Source: Meghimatium bilineatum | Taxonomy: Eukaryota; Mollusca; Gastropoda; Stylommatophora; Philomycidae | Length of the DNA: 64,000 nucleotides | Assembly: GCA_034231615.1 (NCBI GenBank) | Contig: CM067322.1 | Coordinates: 103,997,587-104,061,586, forward strand | Direction of reading: 5' to 3' | In this document: piece by piece, positions 52,529 through 63,136 of the stretch | Position numbering within the stretch: position 1 is the stretch's first letter | How the letters are laid out: every line of letters begins with the position of its first letter | Translations under genes and position numbers: made by a program | The notes under the pieces: generated by a model | Database searches by the model: none | What the model saw: only the letters and a program-made list of their open reading frames with translations | Told to the model about the DNA's origin: nothing

Positions 52529-53019
52529 TCAATTGGTAAAATTTGGTGTGCTACGCTGACAACGGGGGTAGGACAAGAGTGTGTAGGGATAGTACTTCAA
52601 GGTGCCATCCACTTCCATTGGGAAGGCCAGGATCCTATTTGGTCCCACCACTCCTGTGTAGATCATATATTGCTCCGCAAGTATGCTTGTGTACAGCAGC
52701 TCCATCCCCTGGGCAACGACTTTGGCTAGTCGGGTGAACCACGTGAAGCTACTCGGCACGGAGATGTCCTCTACAATACACACAATTGATGGTATAGACG
52801 GCGGAAGATCGTATTATCGACAACGGCTTTGAAGGCGACAGTTAAAAAAGGCTCCGTATTGGGCCGAGTGTGCACCAAGGACGGTAAATGATAAGCGAGC
52901 AGAACCGGCTCAGAAAGCAATGGCAAACTACTGTCCGTACTCATGCCAAGAAACTCATGTTGACCACAAATAAGCGTCAAGGACAAGCAGGAGGAGTATC
53001 CAGTGTCATAGTCTACCAT
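52529..53019 (-). other. Two overlapping unrecognised open frames, less AT-rich than the surroundings
   Basis: Minus-strand frames of 82 codons (52771-53019) and 84 codons (52529-52783) overlap by 13 bp in different frames, as expected for one reading frame broken by an indel. Pieces such as VHTRPNTEPFLTVAFKAVVD and FTWFTRLAKVVAQGMELLYT look protein-like. I recognise no family; the origin (host, mobile or viral) is open. Confidence 0.3.
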
Positions 53020-53049
53020 GCCTTGTGTTAAGATCTGGAAAAGTGAAAT

Positions 53050-53800
53050 ATGGTCAAAAGATTGGATAATATTAGTATAGGCCTATATGCCGCTCCCAAA
53101 AAAGATAATTTGAAACTCTGCACGGATTATAGAACAATTACACTGATCAGTCATGCCAGCAAGATACTTGTCAAGATAATCAAGAAAAGAATGGAACAAC
53201 ATGTGAACAGAGAAATAAATACATGTATAGTTCAGGCAGGTTTTAGACAGAACAGAGGCACCAGGGATCACAGTTTCACCATGAGAAATATAATAGAGAA
53301 ATGCAGAGTTCAATGCAGATATATAACCTGTTTCATTGACTACTCAAATGCGCGTGACTGTAACACACCAGAAATTATGGAACATAATGAGAAACATGGG
53401 CTTCCCACACCATCTCATATCGTGCATTAACATGCTCTATCAGAAATAACAGGCGTCTGTTCGTCTCGACGGAGAAACATCTGACTGGTTTGAGGTCCAA
53501 AAAAGAGTCAGACAGAGATACATCCACTCATCATACCTGTTCAACACTTATACAAAAAACATCATGCGAAATGTACGAGAAGACTCACGTTACCAACAGT
53601 TTCAACTTCTTAATATCGAAGGACACGAAATCCCAGAAATTAGGTATGCAAATGACACCACACTAATATCAAGAAATCCCAGAAATTAGGTATGCAAATG
53701 ACACCACACTAATATCAAGAAGTCCCACAGGTTTAGAACAAAAGATTATGTCAGTCAAACATCATAGCGAGGCACAAAACCTTTTCATCAATGCAAAAAA
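53050..53800 (+). pseudogene. Reverse-transcriptase fragment with duplicated catalytic segment
   Basis: Finger and palm read LKLCTDYRTITLISHASKIL, AGFRQNRGTRDHSFTMRNII and YITCFIDYSNARDC. After a frameshift come LFNTYTKNIMRNVREDSRYQ and EIRYANDTTLIS (YADDT position reads YANDT). The 46 bp carrying this motif are tandemly duplicated at 53627-53672 and 53673-53718, shifting the frame. Confidence 0.88.
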
Positions 53801-53929
53801 AGACAAAAATAATGTATGTATGTTTTTTTTATATATAATTTAAAAAAATAAATATTTTTATTAATAGGCAAGGTAAGTGTTTTAGTAACCTGTGTGACTC
53901 ATTTTGCTTTACTATATGCTGTAACAACA
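53800..53929. other. AT-rich junction between two retroelement fragments
   Basis: Poly-T and poly-A runs with no coding sequence; probably the 3' tail or truncation point of one element. Confidence 0.3.
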
Positions 53930-54420
53930 AGAGTCTAACAATGGAAGTATTTGCAGTAACGCAGGCACTTAACTGGCTGGAGTCGCAAGCCTATTCCCTT
54001 GTGTGCATACTAAGTGACTCACTGAATATGATTCAGAAATTCAATACAGGTGATGCATGTAGGGGGTTGGTGTAGTCATCGTAGAGAGCTAAAATGTGGG
54101 CATCGTTGCAAAAGAAATATCACACTTATCTTTGTTCCCTGACACGGGGGTGTGGAGGGAAACGAACGGGACGACCAATTAACTATCCTCGACACCACAG
54201 CAGATGTTCAGCCTATGGACCGAACCGATGGTTAGCCTATGGACCGAACAGACTTACTTGGTGGTCATCGTGAGTTCGAACGATCAGAGGATTCTGAGAT
54301 GCATAAATATGAGTCAATATCGAGAATTGGAACTATCAGATGTTATACCCTGAGAGGTTTACTGAAGCAGAATTATGAGCACCTATGGACATGTCCGGTG
54401 TGCGAAGAGTAGAAGACCAT
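53930..54420 (+). pseudogene. RNase H tail of a second non-LTR element
   Basis: MEVFAVTQALNWLESQAYSL then VCILSDSLNMIQKF matches the RNase H centre (E...A...ALxWL...I.SDS). Further on, INYPRHHSRCS and broken C-terminal frames follow, including a 23-bp partial duplication (cagcctatggaccgaaccga / tagcctatggaccgaacaga). Confidence 0.7.
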
Positions 54421-54424
54421 ACCT

Positions 54425-54545
54425 AATCTAACATCTCAGTTGTCTCCAGCTCATCTTGAGCTCTTTTGTTTACCGTCCATGCTTCACATCTATAAAGAAG
54501 AATTGGTTCAATAGAACATACTAGCACTCGAGAAGCATTCCATGC
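54425..54545 (-). pseudogene. Short RT thumb fragment
   Basis: The minus strand reads VLVCSIEPILLYRCEAWTVN then KRAQDELETTEMLD, the LLYGCEAWT...LEATEM motif. Confidence 0.7.
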
Positions 54546-54546
54546 A

Positions 54547-54760
54547 ATGGAATAGTATCAATGGAATAGTATCAATGGAATAGTATCAATGGAGCAGTAT
54601 CAATGGAATAGTATCAATGGAATAGTATCAATGGAATAGTATCAATGGAATAGTATCAATGGAATAGTATCAATGGAATAGTATCAATGGAATAGTATCA
54701 ATGGAATAGTATCAATGGAATAGTATCAATGGAATAGTATCAATGGAATAGTATCAATGG
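54547..54760 (+). repeat. 14-bp minisatellite, about 15 copies
   Basis: Unit aatggaatagtatc; one copy has gagcag. Confidence 0.95.
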
Positions 54761-54888
54761 ATATGCATATTCAACTTCTGAAATGCTGACTTGATCTGTG
54801 CTATACCTTAAAAAAATGTCCTTTACCCAATACCGTGTCCAATTACATAGTCATTGTCGGAATTTGATGAACATTTCTTTGAATAGGA

Positions 54889-55400
54889 ATGGCTAAAAGT
54901 AGCTTCAATGACATGAGGGAAATATTAACATCTAAACAAATTACAAACAAGTTAAAAATGAGAATTATAAAATGCTACATCTATTCTATATTAATGTATG
55001 GCTCAGAAACATGGACACTAAATAAACAATTAGAAGATAGAATTGATGCCTTTGAGATGTGGGTATATAGAAGAATAGGGATAACATCATGGAAAGACAA
55101 GAGAACAAAGAGGTGCTAAAACACTTAATATGAAGAAAGAACTACTAAGAGAAATAAATATCAGGCAAATAAAATATTTTGAACACATTAAAAGACATGA
55201 CACATTACTGAAGACCTTATTTAAGGGTAAAGTCAAAGGGAAGCGAGCAAGAGGTAGGCAGAGATACAAGATGGAGAATAACATTACACGATGGACAGAT
55301 TACAGTCTAGCAGAGTGCACCACCAAAACATGAGACAGGGGATATTGGAGATCTATTGCAACCAACCTTCGTTGATTAGGCGGCACTTGATGATGATGAT
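54889..55400 (+). pseudogene. RT C-terminal region
   Basis: ITNKLKMRIIKCYIYSILMY, GSETWTLNKQLEDRIDAFEM and WVYRRIGITSWKDKRT; after one frameshift IRQIKYFEHIKRHDTLLKTL and KGKRARGRQRYKMENNITRW. The end has a short gatgatgatgat tail. It is the best preserved tail in the window, but still broken. Confidence 0.88.
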
Positions 55401-56320
55401 AGTGAAAAAACACCAGCAAACCCCCCCCCCCCAAAAAAAATAAACAACAAAAAAAAACACATACATTACTCTTATTAGCACAGGTAACCCGGAAGTATAT
55501 TAAGATGCATACGTAAAGTGTTGCCAAGTAGGTTCGTCAAAATTGGCACCGACGTCTAAAGTAGTACAAACCCCATGATTGCGATAAAAAAGTAACCATA
55601 TTAGTCTACGCGAATTTGTATTATTTTACTAATTTACCACCCTCTTTCATTCAGCAGATGTTACAGTAGATGATCTAGTTAAATAATACTATATATACTC
55701 GGCTTACACTGGCCTATAGAGACAATATTTTGCCGCTATATTCAAAACAATTATAATAACCCTACAGTTGGGTGAAATAAACAATCATAACATTCCTTCA
55801 GCAACATTCACAAAGTAATTATATTAATAAGTTTTAGTTATTAACACAGCAGTTCTTTTGTATTATTTTCAAATTAATCTAGAAAAAAATGTCTCACAAT
55901 TCTCGGCTTTCTTGTACATAGCAGTAAATCGCGACATCATGTTTGTTGAAGGTTTGTAAACTATTGCAAATATCGCTGCGTACAAGTTGCAGATATCGCT
56001 GGGGTACAAGTTGCAGATATCGCTGCGTAGAAGAATGATCTAGCATTCAACAAAACTCACAGGCCGTAGTGTTTCACGTTACCTGTTCTTAATTAAGTTC
56101 GTTCTGTAAATTAGTTTAACCGACTGTGATTGCAGCTGTGTTACTAACCCTATCGATTTCAGTCAGCCAAAGCAATCCAAGCATCACTCAAATCTCCCTG
56201 GCATAACAATACATCGTTGGTTTTTGTGTTGAAGAGGTTGCAAAAGCGTATTTCGTTCACGACACCGTGTTGTCAAAGTTACAAAGTATATTTTTACAGG
56301 TAGATCCAGGAAAAAGGTAA
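55401..56320. other. Unrecognised sequence
   Basis: A C12/A-rich run at 55420-55460 and a 27-bp repeat (gttgcagatatcgctgsgta) near 55985-56035. No coding evidence. Confidence 0.4.
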
Positions 56321-56639
56321 TACAGTTTTGCTGATACTAGATAACACACATAATGACACACATAAATCGACGTTTCGACCACAAGGCCTTTATCAAGACA
56401 GGCAATTTAAAGAAAAACAAAATTAAAACATATAGAAACCAAGAGGTTTTAATAGACACATAATCATATGTAGGCCAATCCTGTCCAAATTTGATACTCC
56501 CTCCCTCTCCCTAAACCTACCTTTACCTAAGCATTTTGCAGGAGGCGTGTCAAATTCAAATTCTCCCTTCAGGTTTCCTAGACGGAAAGGAACGCGTATT
56601 TTAAAATGAAATTGAAAGTATTTTGTACCCCCTAAAAAC
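56321..56639. other. Unrecognised sequence with a Penelope/terminal-repeat-like phrase
   Basis: cgacgtttcgaccacaaggc ctttatcaagacagg at 56368-56402 is a phrase often seen at ends of retroelements in invertebrates. No ORF is linked to it. Confidence 0.3.
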
Positions 56640-56735
56640 AAATGGTATTACCCTTTGTTCCCCGGTGTCAGTATGTTGTCTTTGTTCCCCGATGTCAGTA
56701 TGTTGTCTTTGTTCCCCGGTGTCAGTATGTTGTCT
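56640..56735 (+). repeat. 27-bp repeat, about 3.5 copies
   Basis: Unit tttgttccccggtgtcagta tgttgtc. Confidence 0.9.
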
Positions 56736-56859
56736 GTGATCGTCTCGCTTACACGTTACTAAAAAATACAAATAAATAAATGAGTAGCGTATCATATTCA
56801 TGACTTAGCCATCAACCCAGATTTTTTTGGCTGCTAGAGAATGTCATTACTTTTCTAGG

Positions 56860-57121
56860 CAATATCATCATCATGTGTGACATATTCTTTCCAGAACGTA
56901 GTTTTCTTTATGAACCTTCCGAACACCTCGCGGTCCTTGGCGAGTTGACCTGCCTCTTCTAGGGACATGCTTAAACAGTGAGACATAGGGCTATCGGTTG
57001 TCCTTTGTCGTCTTGGACAGCCTCTTCCTCTGCTGAAATTTACTCTGCTTTCTGCTATTAGCCCTTCCATGCTGTTATGTCTCTTTAGATGAACAAAAAT
57101 ATTCAACTTATTTGCTACCAT
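56860..57121 (-). pseudogene. RT C-terminal tail
   Basis: VHLKRHNSMEGLIAESRVNF, GRGCPRRQRTTD, MSLEEAGQLAKDREVFGRFI and THDDD match the ending of invertebrate non-LTR proteins, in one frame of 88 codons without a stop. Confidence 0.88.
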
Positions 57122-57236
57122 GTTTAAGAGGAGCCACCTATCTTCGACGTTTAATGATTGTATTCTAGATAATATTCAATTGTCTAATTAAATTAGTTTG
57201 CCAGTGCTTTCTGAACGGTCGGGATGGGCAATTGCC

Positions 57237-57307
57237 CGTGGCGGGGATCGAACTCAGTACCTTGGCAGTCACAGATGCGTTCTGTATACCACTCCGCCAC
57301 AGAGCCG
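57237..57307 (-). mobile_element. tRNA-derived SINE head (pol III A and B boxes)
   Basis: On the minus strand GCTCTGTGGCGGAGTGGTAT includes an A box (TGGCGGAGTGGT, 57299-57288), and 32 nt on is the B box GAGTTCGATCC (57255-57245). The spacing is that of a tRNA, but acceptor, D and T stems do not pair, so it is not a functional tRNA. Confidence 0.55.
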
Positions 57308-57569
57308 GAGACAGAACAAGTGGCCATTACTATTGCAGTAATTCATCTGAAACTTTCATCTATGAAATTGGTAAACTACTATTCCCATCAGGCTGATTGA
57401 GCAGCTCTATATCAGAACAGTCTATGACACACAAACAATAATTACCGGTTCTCAACTCCTGGTCTCATGCGAGTTTTCAAAACAAACCTTGGATATTAAA
57501 ACCCACTGCTGACTTTAATGAAGTTGTTTGTTGGAAATAAATGCTACCGCCGCCTAGGTAAACAAACAG
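57308..57569. other. Unrecognised sequence
   Basis: No coding or repeat structure found. Confidence 0.3.
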
Positions 57570-58020
57570 ACAAATGTTTGCAATTCCTGTGTGTGCAGGA
57601 GTATCTGCAATTCCTATGTGTGTAGGAGTGTTTGCAATTCCTGTGTGTGTAGGTGTGTTTGCAATCCCTGTGTGTGCGGGAATGTTTGTAATCCCTATGT
57701 GTGTTGGAGTAGTTGCAATCCCTGTGTGTGTGTGTGTGGGTGCTTGCAATCATGTGTGTATGGGAGTGTTTGCAATCCCTATGTGTTTGTAGTCCCTTTG
57801 TTTGTCAGAATGATTGCAATCCCTTTGCTGTGGAAGTGTTTACAGTGTGTAAGAGCGATTGCAATTCATGTGTGTGCGAGAATGATTGCAATCCATATGT
57901 GTGTCGGAGTGATTGCAATAACTATGTGTCTCAAAGTGATTGCAATCCCTATGTGTTTGAGTGATTGCAATCTCTATGTGTATCAGAGTGTTTGCAATCT
58001 CTATGTGTATCGGAATGGTT
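57570..58020 (+). repeat. About 30-bp degenerate minisatellite (tgcaatccctatgtgtgt)
   Basis: About 16 diverged copies of gtttgcaatccctgtgtgtg yrggart. High divergence suggests an older array. Confidence 0.85.
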
Positions 58021-58185
58021 TCTGATGTGTGGCCTATGCTCTGTTGTACCCCATCCTTGTAGGAACTTACCGTAACCTGGGACAGTATAGAATATCTGTG
58101 CACAGAAAACGTAAACATGACCTAGGCAGCAAATTGGGATTATTTCCGTGTACTTCATTAATCATCTCTTAGCTATTTGTGGCAT

Positions 58186-58346
58186 CCGACTCATGCGACA
58201 CATCCGACTCATGCGACACACCCGACTCATGCGACACACTCAACTCATGCGACACACTCAACTCATGCGACACACCCAACTCATGCGACACACCAGACTC
58301 ATGCGACACACCCGACTCATGCGACACACCCGACTCATGCGACACA
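58186..58346 (+). repeat. 17-bp minisatellite, nine to ten copies
   Basis: Unit cgactcatgcgacacac, with some caactcatg variants. Confidence 0.95.
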
Positions 58347-58690
58347 CAATATGAAGTATAAAAATAGTGACCAACTAGAAGCACACAAAGATAATCAAAA
58401 AAACGTGACCAATGACTTCCTAATGAATTTTCTGCACGAGTACACTGACTGGACAAAGTCACGGATTATCAATTTGCAAGGAAATGCTTCTCCCATCTTT
58501 GTTATTTTTATTATTTTTTGTGTGTTGAGATAATTGTGTAATTACGTAGAAGTTACCGCCCTTAAATAACTTGTTCATGTTCACGCGCCTCGTGTATATA
58601 ATTACACGGTTACATCCCTTAAGCTGGAGGACATTGAGTATTTAAGAAGAGAAAAACTATTTTAAAGAAGAAAAATTTAATGGACAGCCA
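58347..58690. other. Unrecognised sequence
   Basis: No coding or repeat structure found. Confidence 0.3.
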
Positions 58691-58975
58691 AGAAATGTCA
58701 AGTACAAGTCCTCAGAGATATCGGAGTAAAAAGACAAATTATAAGCAAGCAGACCAGATTTGTAGGGCATGTCATGAGGAAAGTCAAACTTGAACATTTA
58801 AGTAACCACCGGAGAGATCAAGGAGAGAAGAGACAGAGGAAGACAAAGAGAGAAATTTCTGGATGGGTTGTCACTGTGGTACAAACAGAAGTCATCAACT
58901 GAACTTATTAATAACACAAGAGACAGACAGTTGTGGAGAAGCATGATCGCCTACGTCGCTCGGCATGACACTTGA
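58691..58975 (+). pseudogene. RT C-terminal tail
   Basis: Broken frames: QTRFVGHVMRKVKLEHL-like, GRRERQRKTKREISG, LINNTRDRQLWRSMI and AYVARHDT. The closing ...RDRxxWRxMIAxVxRHDT is typical. Confidence 0.7.
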
Positions 58976-58989
58976 TTGATTGGCTTCCC

Positions 58990-59385
58990 TTATACGTGCC
59001 CATTTTAATGTATCACAATTATCAGGTGCCATGCCGGCTGACGTAGGGGTTCATGGCTCTCTATATCGAGTATTATGTATTAGGATCGTTGTTGTTTCCG
59101 TGCCGTGCCAGGTTGTTAAGCTGTGTAATATTTTCTCACATTGTCACCCTCTGTCTCTGTTGCCTATAATCTTGCCTCTTGTGAATATGTTCTCTAAACC
59201 TCCTTGTCTCATAATGTGGCCAAAAAATTAAGAGTGTATTTTTCCTTATATTATTGATTAAGGTTCGTCTCACATTTGATTTTTTCAACACCACTACATT
59301 AGTTTTCCTGGCAGTCCATGGTATTCTCAGCATTCTTCTATAGAACCACATCTCTGTTGCCTCTAATTTTCCACTTTCCAGGTTT
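58990..59385 (-). pseudogene. RT C-terminal tail
   Basis: ESGKLEATEMWFYRRMLRIP, WTARKTNVVVLKKSNVRRTL, INNIRKNTLL and then, after frameshifts, NLARHGNNNDPNT. Two opposite tails (58975 and 58990) meet head to head. Confidence 0.82.
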
Positions 59386-59756
59386 TCTTTAACGTATACT
59401 TTATTATATATATATAATGTATAGTAATTTCCTTTGGTTTCTCATACTATTCGTGATTGGAAATAGGATATTCGTGATCAAATCCTGATACTGCATAGTT
59501 TTTATGACTGAAGATTTTCATTCTCTGATGATAATTTCGTCAACACAAGATCATTCATTTTTAAAATGTGAAATTTCAGTTCAGCTATTACCTCGGAAGT
59601 CGTGGGGACAGGATTACTGTAGTCTATCACCTCCATTATTTTTTATGGTCAAAGGCTCTGCTATAACCAAATAGGATTAACATTGGCCGCAGACAATGGT
59701 GTACCCCACCAACAGGGGCACACATTAAATGACGTACTAGAATTTCAGTTGGTGAA
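59386..59756. other. Unrecognised sequence
   Basis: A short (ta)n run near 59405. No other structure. Confidence 0.3.
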
Positions 59757-60070
59757 AATTCAAAGCTGGATTTCTCAGAAAATCTGCATGACTACAAAAT
59801 TTCATTTTTGAGAAAATCTGCATGGCTACAAGATTTGATTTTTGAGAAAATCTGCATGGCTACAGGATTTCATTTTTGAGAAAATCTGCATGGCTACAAG
59901 ATTTGATTTTTGAGAAAATCTGCATTGCTACAAAATTTGAACTCTGAGAAAATCTGCATGGCTACAGAATTTCATTTTTGAGAAAATCTGCATGACTTTA
60001 AGATTTGATTTTTGAGTAAATCTGAATTACAAAATTTGATTTTTGAGAAAATTTGCATTGCTACAAAATG
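59757..60070 (+). repeat. 34-bp minisatellite, about nine copies
   Basis: Unit tttgatttttgagaaaatct gcatggctacaaga. Confidence 0.92.
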
Positions 60071-60814
60071 ACGATTGATAAACGATCTTATTATACCAAC
60101 TCTGTGCTACCACTGTCAAACATGGACACCTTGACAATGATATTGGAGTAAAATATCACTGTGTGTGAAATAAGATGTTTGAGGAAAGCTATAAATGTCA
60201 AAAGAAGAGAACAAGGGAGAAAAGAAGATATTGGAATCTTCCTACTTGAATCTACTTGTATAAGCAATTATTTGAAGCAATTATTTTTACTTACTTATGC
60301 TTACAACAGACCTATTACCCTCGTAGAACGAATACGGAACAAATATGTTCTATGTTTGTGTTACTGAGGATACTTCAATACTTGTACGGGATGTTCGTTG
60401 TTGCTGTAATAGTCCTTGTCTCGACTGGTCCGTTCTCAGTGACTTGGGTACACAGTTTGAATGTCTTGACAAAATCGCATCTTTTTGGGGGGGATTCGGT
60501 TAGAACAACCTGTTTACTCGAGTTGCAAGACGATTCGGTGCCGCTAGAAAAGACCTCGTTCAATTCCCGTTAGTATTAAGAAAATGAATTTCTTCAAAAC
60601 CCGTCTGCGATTTTTATGACATCTTTGTCAAGTTTACAACTTTCACTTCAATATAACAAAGACACACCAGTGTATATAGATTCGGATTTCAAGACTCGAA
60701 TCAAGGAGAATTTCTTGGATGGAGTTCTTAGTGTTTACACTGATGGGTGGAGGTTCGACATGTGCGTAATGCTTGGATATTCATGGCTAAATGAAGATTT
60801 ATATAATACGATTA
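60071..60814. other. Unrecognised sequence, weak RNase H-like phrase
   Basis: Near 60670-60790 a frame reads VYIDSDFKTRIKENFLDGVL then SVYTDGWRFDMCVMLG. VYTDG resembles an RNase H start, but nothing else supports it. Confidence 0.25.
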
Positions 60815-61285
60815 GACTGTGTCCCCTCACTTTCTACCATCAAGACTGTGTCCCCTCACTTCTACCAACAAGACCGTGCCCCCTTACTTTCTACCAGGAA
60901 GACTGTGCCCTTTCACTTTCTACCAACAAAACCGTGCCCCCTTACTTTCTACCAGGAAGACTGTGCCCTTTCACTTTCTACCAACAAAACCGTGCCCCCT
61001 CACTTTCTACCATCAAGACTGTGTCCCCTCACTTCTACCATCAAGAATGTGTCCCCTCACTTTCTACCATCAAGACTGTACCCACTCACTGTCTACCAAC
61101 AAGACCGTGCCCCCTTACTTTCTACCAGGAAGACTGTGCCCTTTCACTTTCTACCAACAAAACCGTGCCCCCTTACTTTCTACCAGGAAGACTGTGCCCC
61201 CTCATTTTTTACCATCATGAATGTGTCCCCTTACTTTCTACCATCAAGAATGTGTCCCCTCACTTTCTACCAACAAGACCGTGTC
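60815..61285 (+). repeat. 29-bp minisatellite, about 16 copies
   Basis: Unit ccctcactttctaccatcaa gactgtgtc, with variants such as aacaagaccgtgccc and aggaagactgtgccc. Confidence 0.95.
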
Positions 61286-62524
61286 ACCTACATATTTACG
61301 ACTGTATACAGCTCCTCTAGTTATATTAATCCGTGGCATTCCCTCTGTTTCTTGGGCACAGTTTTGAAATACATCTTACAACGGTACATCCCATCGATTT
61401 ATTGAAATTTCAATCTATATATTATTCAAGTCTGTTCGTTAAAACTATATGTGTGGGCGATTTGATTCCAGGGTGGGAAATGTAGTGGTGCATTGTTGTT
61501 ACAATTATTCACGATATCTGAATTCTGCACAGACCTTTAACCTTGCTCAAACAACCACGATCTTTCGCTGTGATAAGCTTCATTTGTGTGCTCGCATCAT
61601 TTGGCCCTTCTGATTGGTATTGGTGATGTGTCCATTCAATCATTAGTTCTGTTCAAATAAGTCTTTGTCACCTCACATAAATATTCGCCAGTAGACATTG
61701 ATTTCGCTTGAGATTGGTCTATACGTGGTTTTCACAGGACGATTCTTTTTCTTTTAATTATACTTGTTGTTTGTTTGTTTGAGAACCCCCATGAATTATG
61801 AATGAATAGCTTTTACTTCCTATGTGCAATGGGGAGGTTTCTGAGAATTAAACTTACTTTACCTTGCTTATGACTTGTGGAAAAATAATTTATTTTAATG
61901 TTGTTTTAATTACTTTATTTCTTTTCACTTGACTGGCATCTTCTGCTTGATAATAAGAGTGCTCTGATGTATGTGTATCAATGAAATCCTATTAATTTTT
62001 ATGCCATTTCCCCTAATGCTGTATGTTGTCAAATTATGTTCCGCGAAAGAAATGACGTCACTTCCGTCTTCAAGTTATTTATACTTGACGCTTACTTCCG
62101 TCATCAATGTTTTTTTTTTTTATATAAACGACGGATTCAGCCTAAATTTTAAATTGGTCGAGTATTTCTTTAGATTCAGCGCTAGTTTCTGTCAATATTC
62201 CTTCCTTCGTTCTATTTTGGTTCGGGAATTTATTTCTTTTATTTAGTTAGAATAAACGAACGACTCATTTTAGCTCCTGATTTCTATCTTTCATTTAGTC
62301 AGACATTTAGTCTTTTCTTCATTATAGTTTATTTGTGGTTTTTTCTTACGTTTGTTTTTAGTTGTGGCTCCTTCCTTCGTTCCATTATATTTAAAATTGC
62401 ATTGTTTTAATTTAGTCATAACCGATACTAGTCAATGTTTCCATATTTCCTTTTTAAATTTTGTCAACCGTTTATTCCAATGGTTGCCGACGCAGCAGTC
62501 TATGGACTTATGACATTTGATTCA
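61286..62524. other. Unrecognised sequence
   Basis: AT-rich, with a T-run at 62111. No coding sequence, array or element end recognised. Confidence 0.35.
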
Positions 62525-62960
62525 GTTTATTGTATGCAGTTTTCCAACAACCAGTCCGAAATTATCCTGCTGACTGACGGGAAACTCAGCGTGTTTGGAA
62601 ACCCTTCTTGTATGCAGTTTTCCAACGACACGTTCGACCTTATCCTGCTGACTGACGGGAAACTCAGCGTGTTTGGAAACCCTTCTTGTATGCAGTTTTC
62701 CAACGACAAGTTCGAACTTATCCTGCTGACTGACGGGAAACTCAGCGTGTTTGGAAACCCTTCTTGTATGTAGTTTTCCAACGACAAGTTCGAACTTATC
62801 CTGCTGACTGACGGGAAACTCAGCGTGTTTGGAAACCCTTCTTGTATGCAGTTTTCTAACGACACGTTCGAACTTATCCTGCTGACTGACGGGAAACTCA
62901 GCGTGTTTGGAAACCCTTATTGTATGCAGTTTTCCAACGACAAGTTCGAACTTATCATAA
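62525..62960 (+). repeat. 78-bp tandem units, about 5.5 copies, upstream of the endonuclease ORF
   Basis: The unit starts tatgcagttttccaacgaca and contains ctgctgactgacgggaaact cagcgtgtttggaaaccc. 78 is a multiple of three, so both strands stay open. The last, partial unit runs directly into the leader of the retrotransposon at 62961. Confidence 0.93.
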
Positions 62961-63136
62961 AAAGCATCTCCATCGAGACCAGCACCATGCAGAGGTGATG
63001 GGACTTAGTTCAGCCATCAGGGGCTGGAAACTAAGACTGGTCGGGCAGTCCCACTCGAGCAGGACCATAGTCCTGCCCTAGTAAGCAGAGTGCTGAAGAC
63101 GGAGGCATCCAGCCAAAAGGCGCACAGATAATCAGG
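62961..63136 (+). promoter_or_regulatory. Probable 5' leader of the retrotransposon
   Basis: 176 bp richer in GC than the surrounding DNA separate the 78-bp units from the ATG at 63137. tcgggcagtcccactcgagc and ccatagtcctgccctagtaa are its most structured parts. Many non-LTR elements carry internal promoters here; none is recognised directly. Confidence 0.35.

Noticed and set aside
56360-56405. Hammerhead ribozyme of a Penelope-like element (minus strand ...GTCGAAACGTCGA)
   Set aside because: The GAAAC part is present, but the CTGATGA core reads TTGATAA and helices cannot be shown.
57237-57307. Functional tRNA gene
   Set aside because: A and B boxes have correct spacing, but the acceptor, D and T stems do not pair; a SINE head fits better.
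60815-61405. Proteins with PSLSTIKTVPPHF repeats
   Set aside because: 29-bp array read in three plus frames; no independent support.
62435-62865. Host gene with 26-residue repeats (CMQFSNDKFELILLTDGKLS)
   Set aside because: The 78-bp period leaves both strands open; better explained as tandem units upstream of the retrotransposon.
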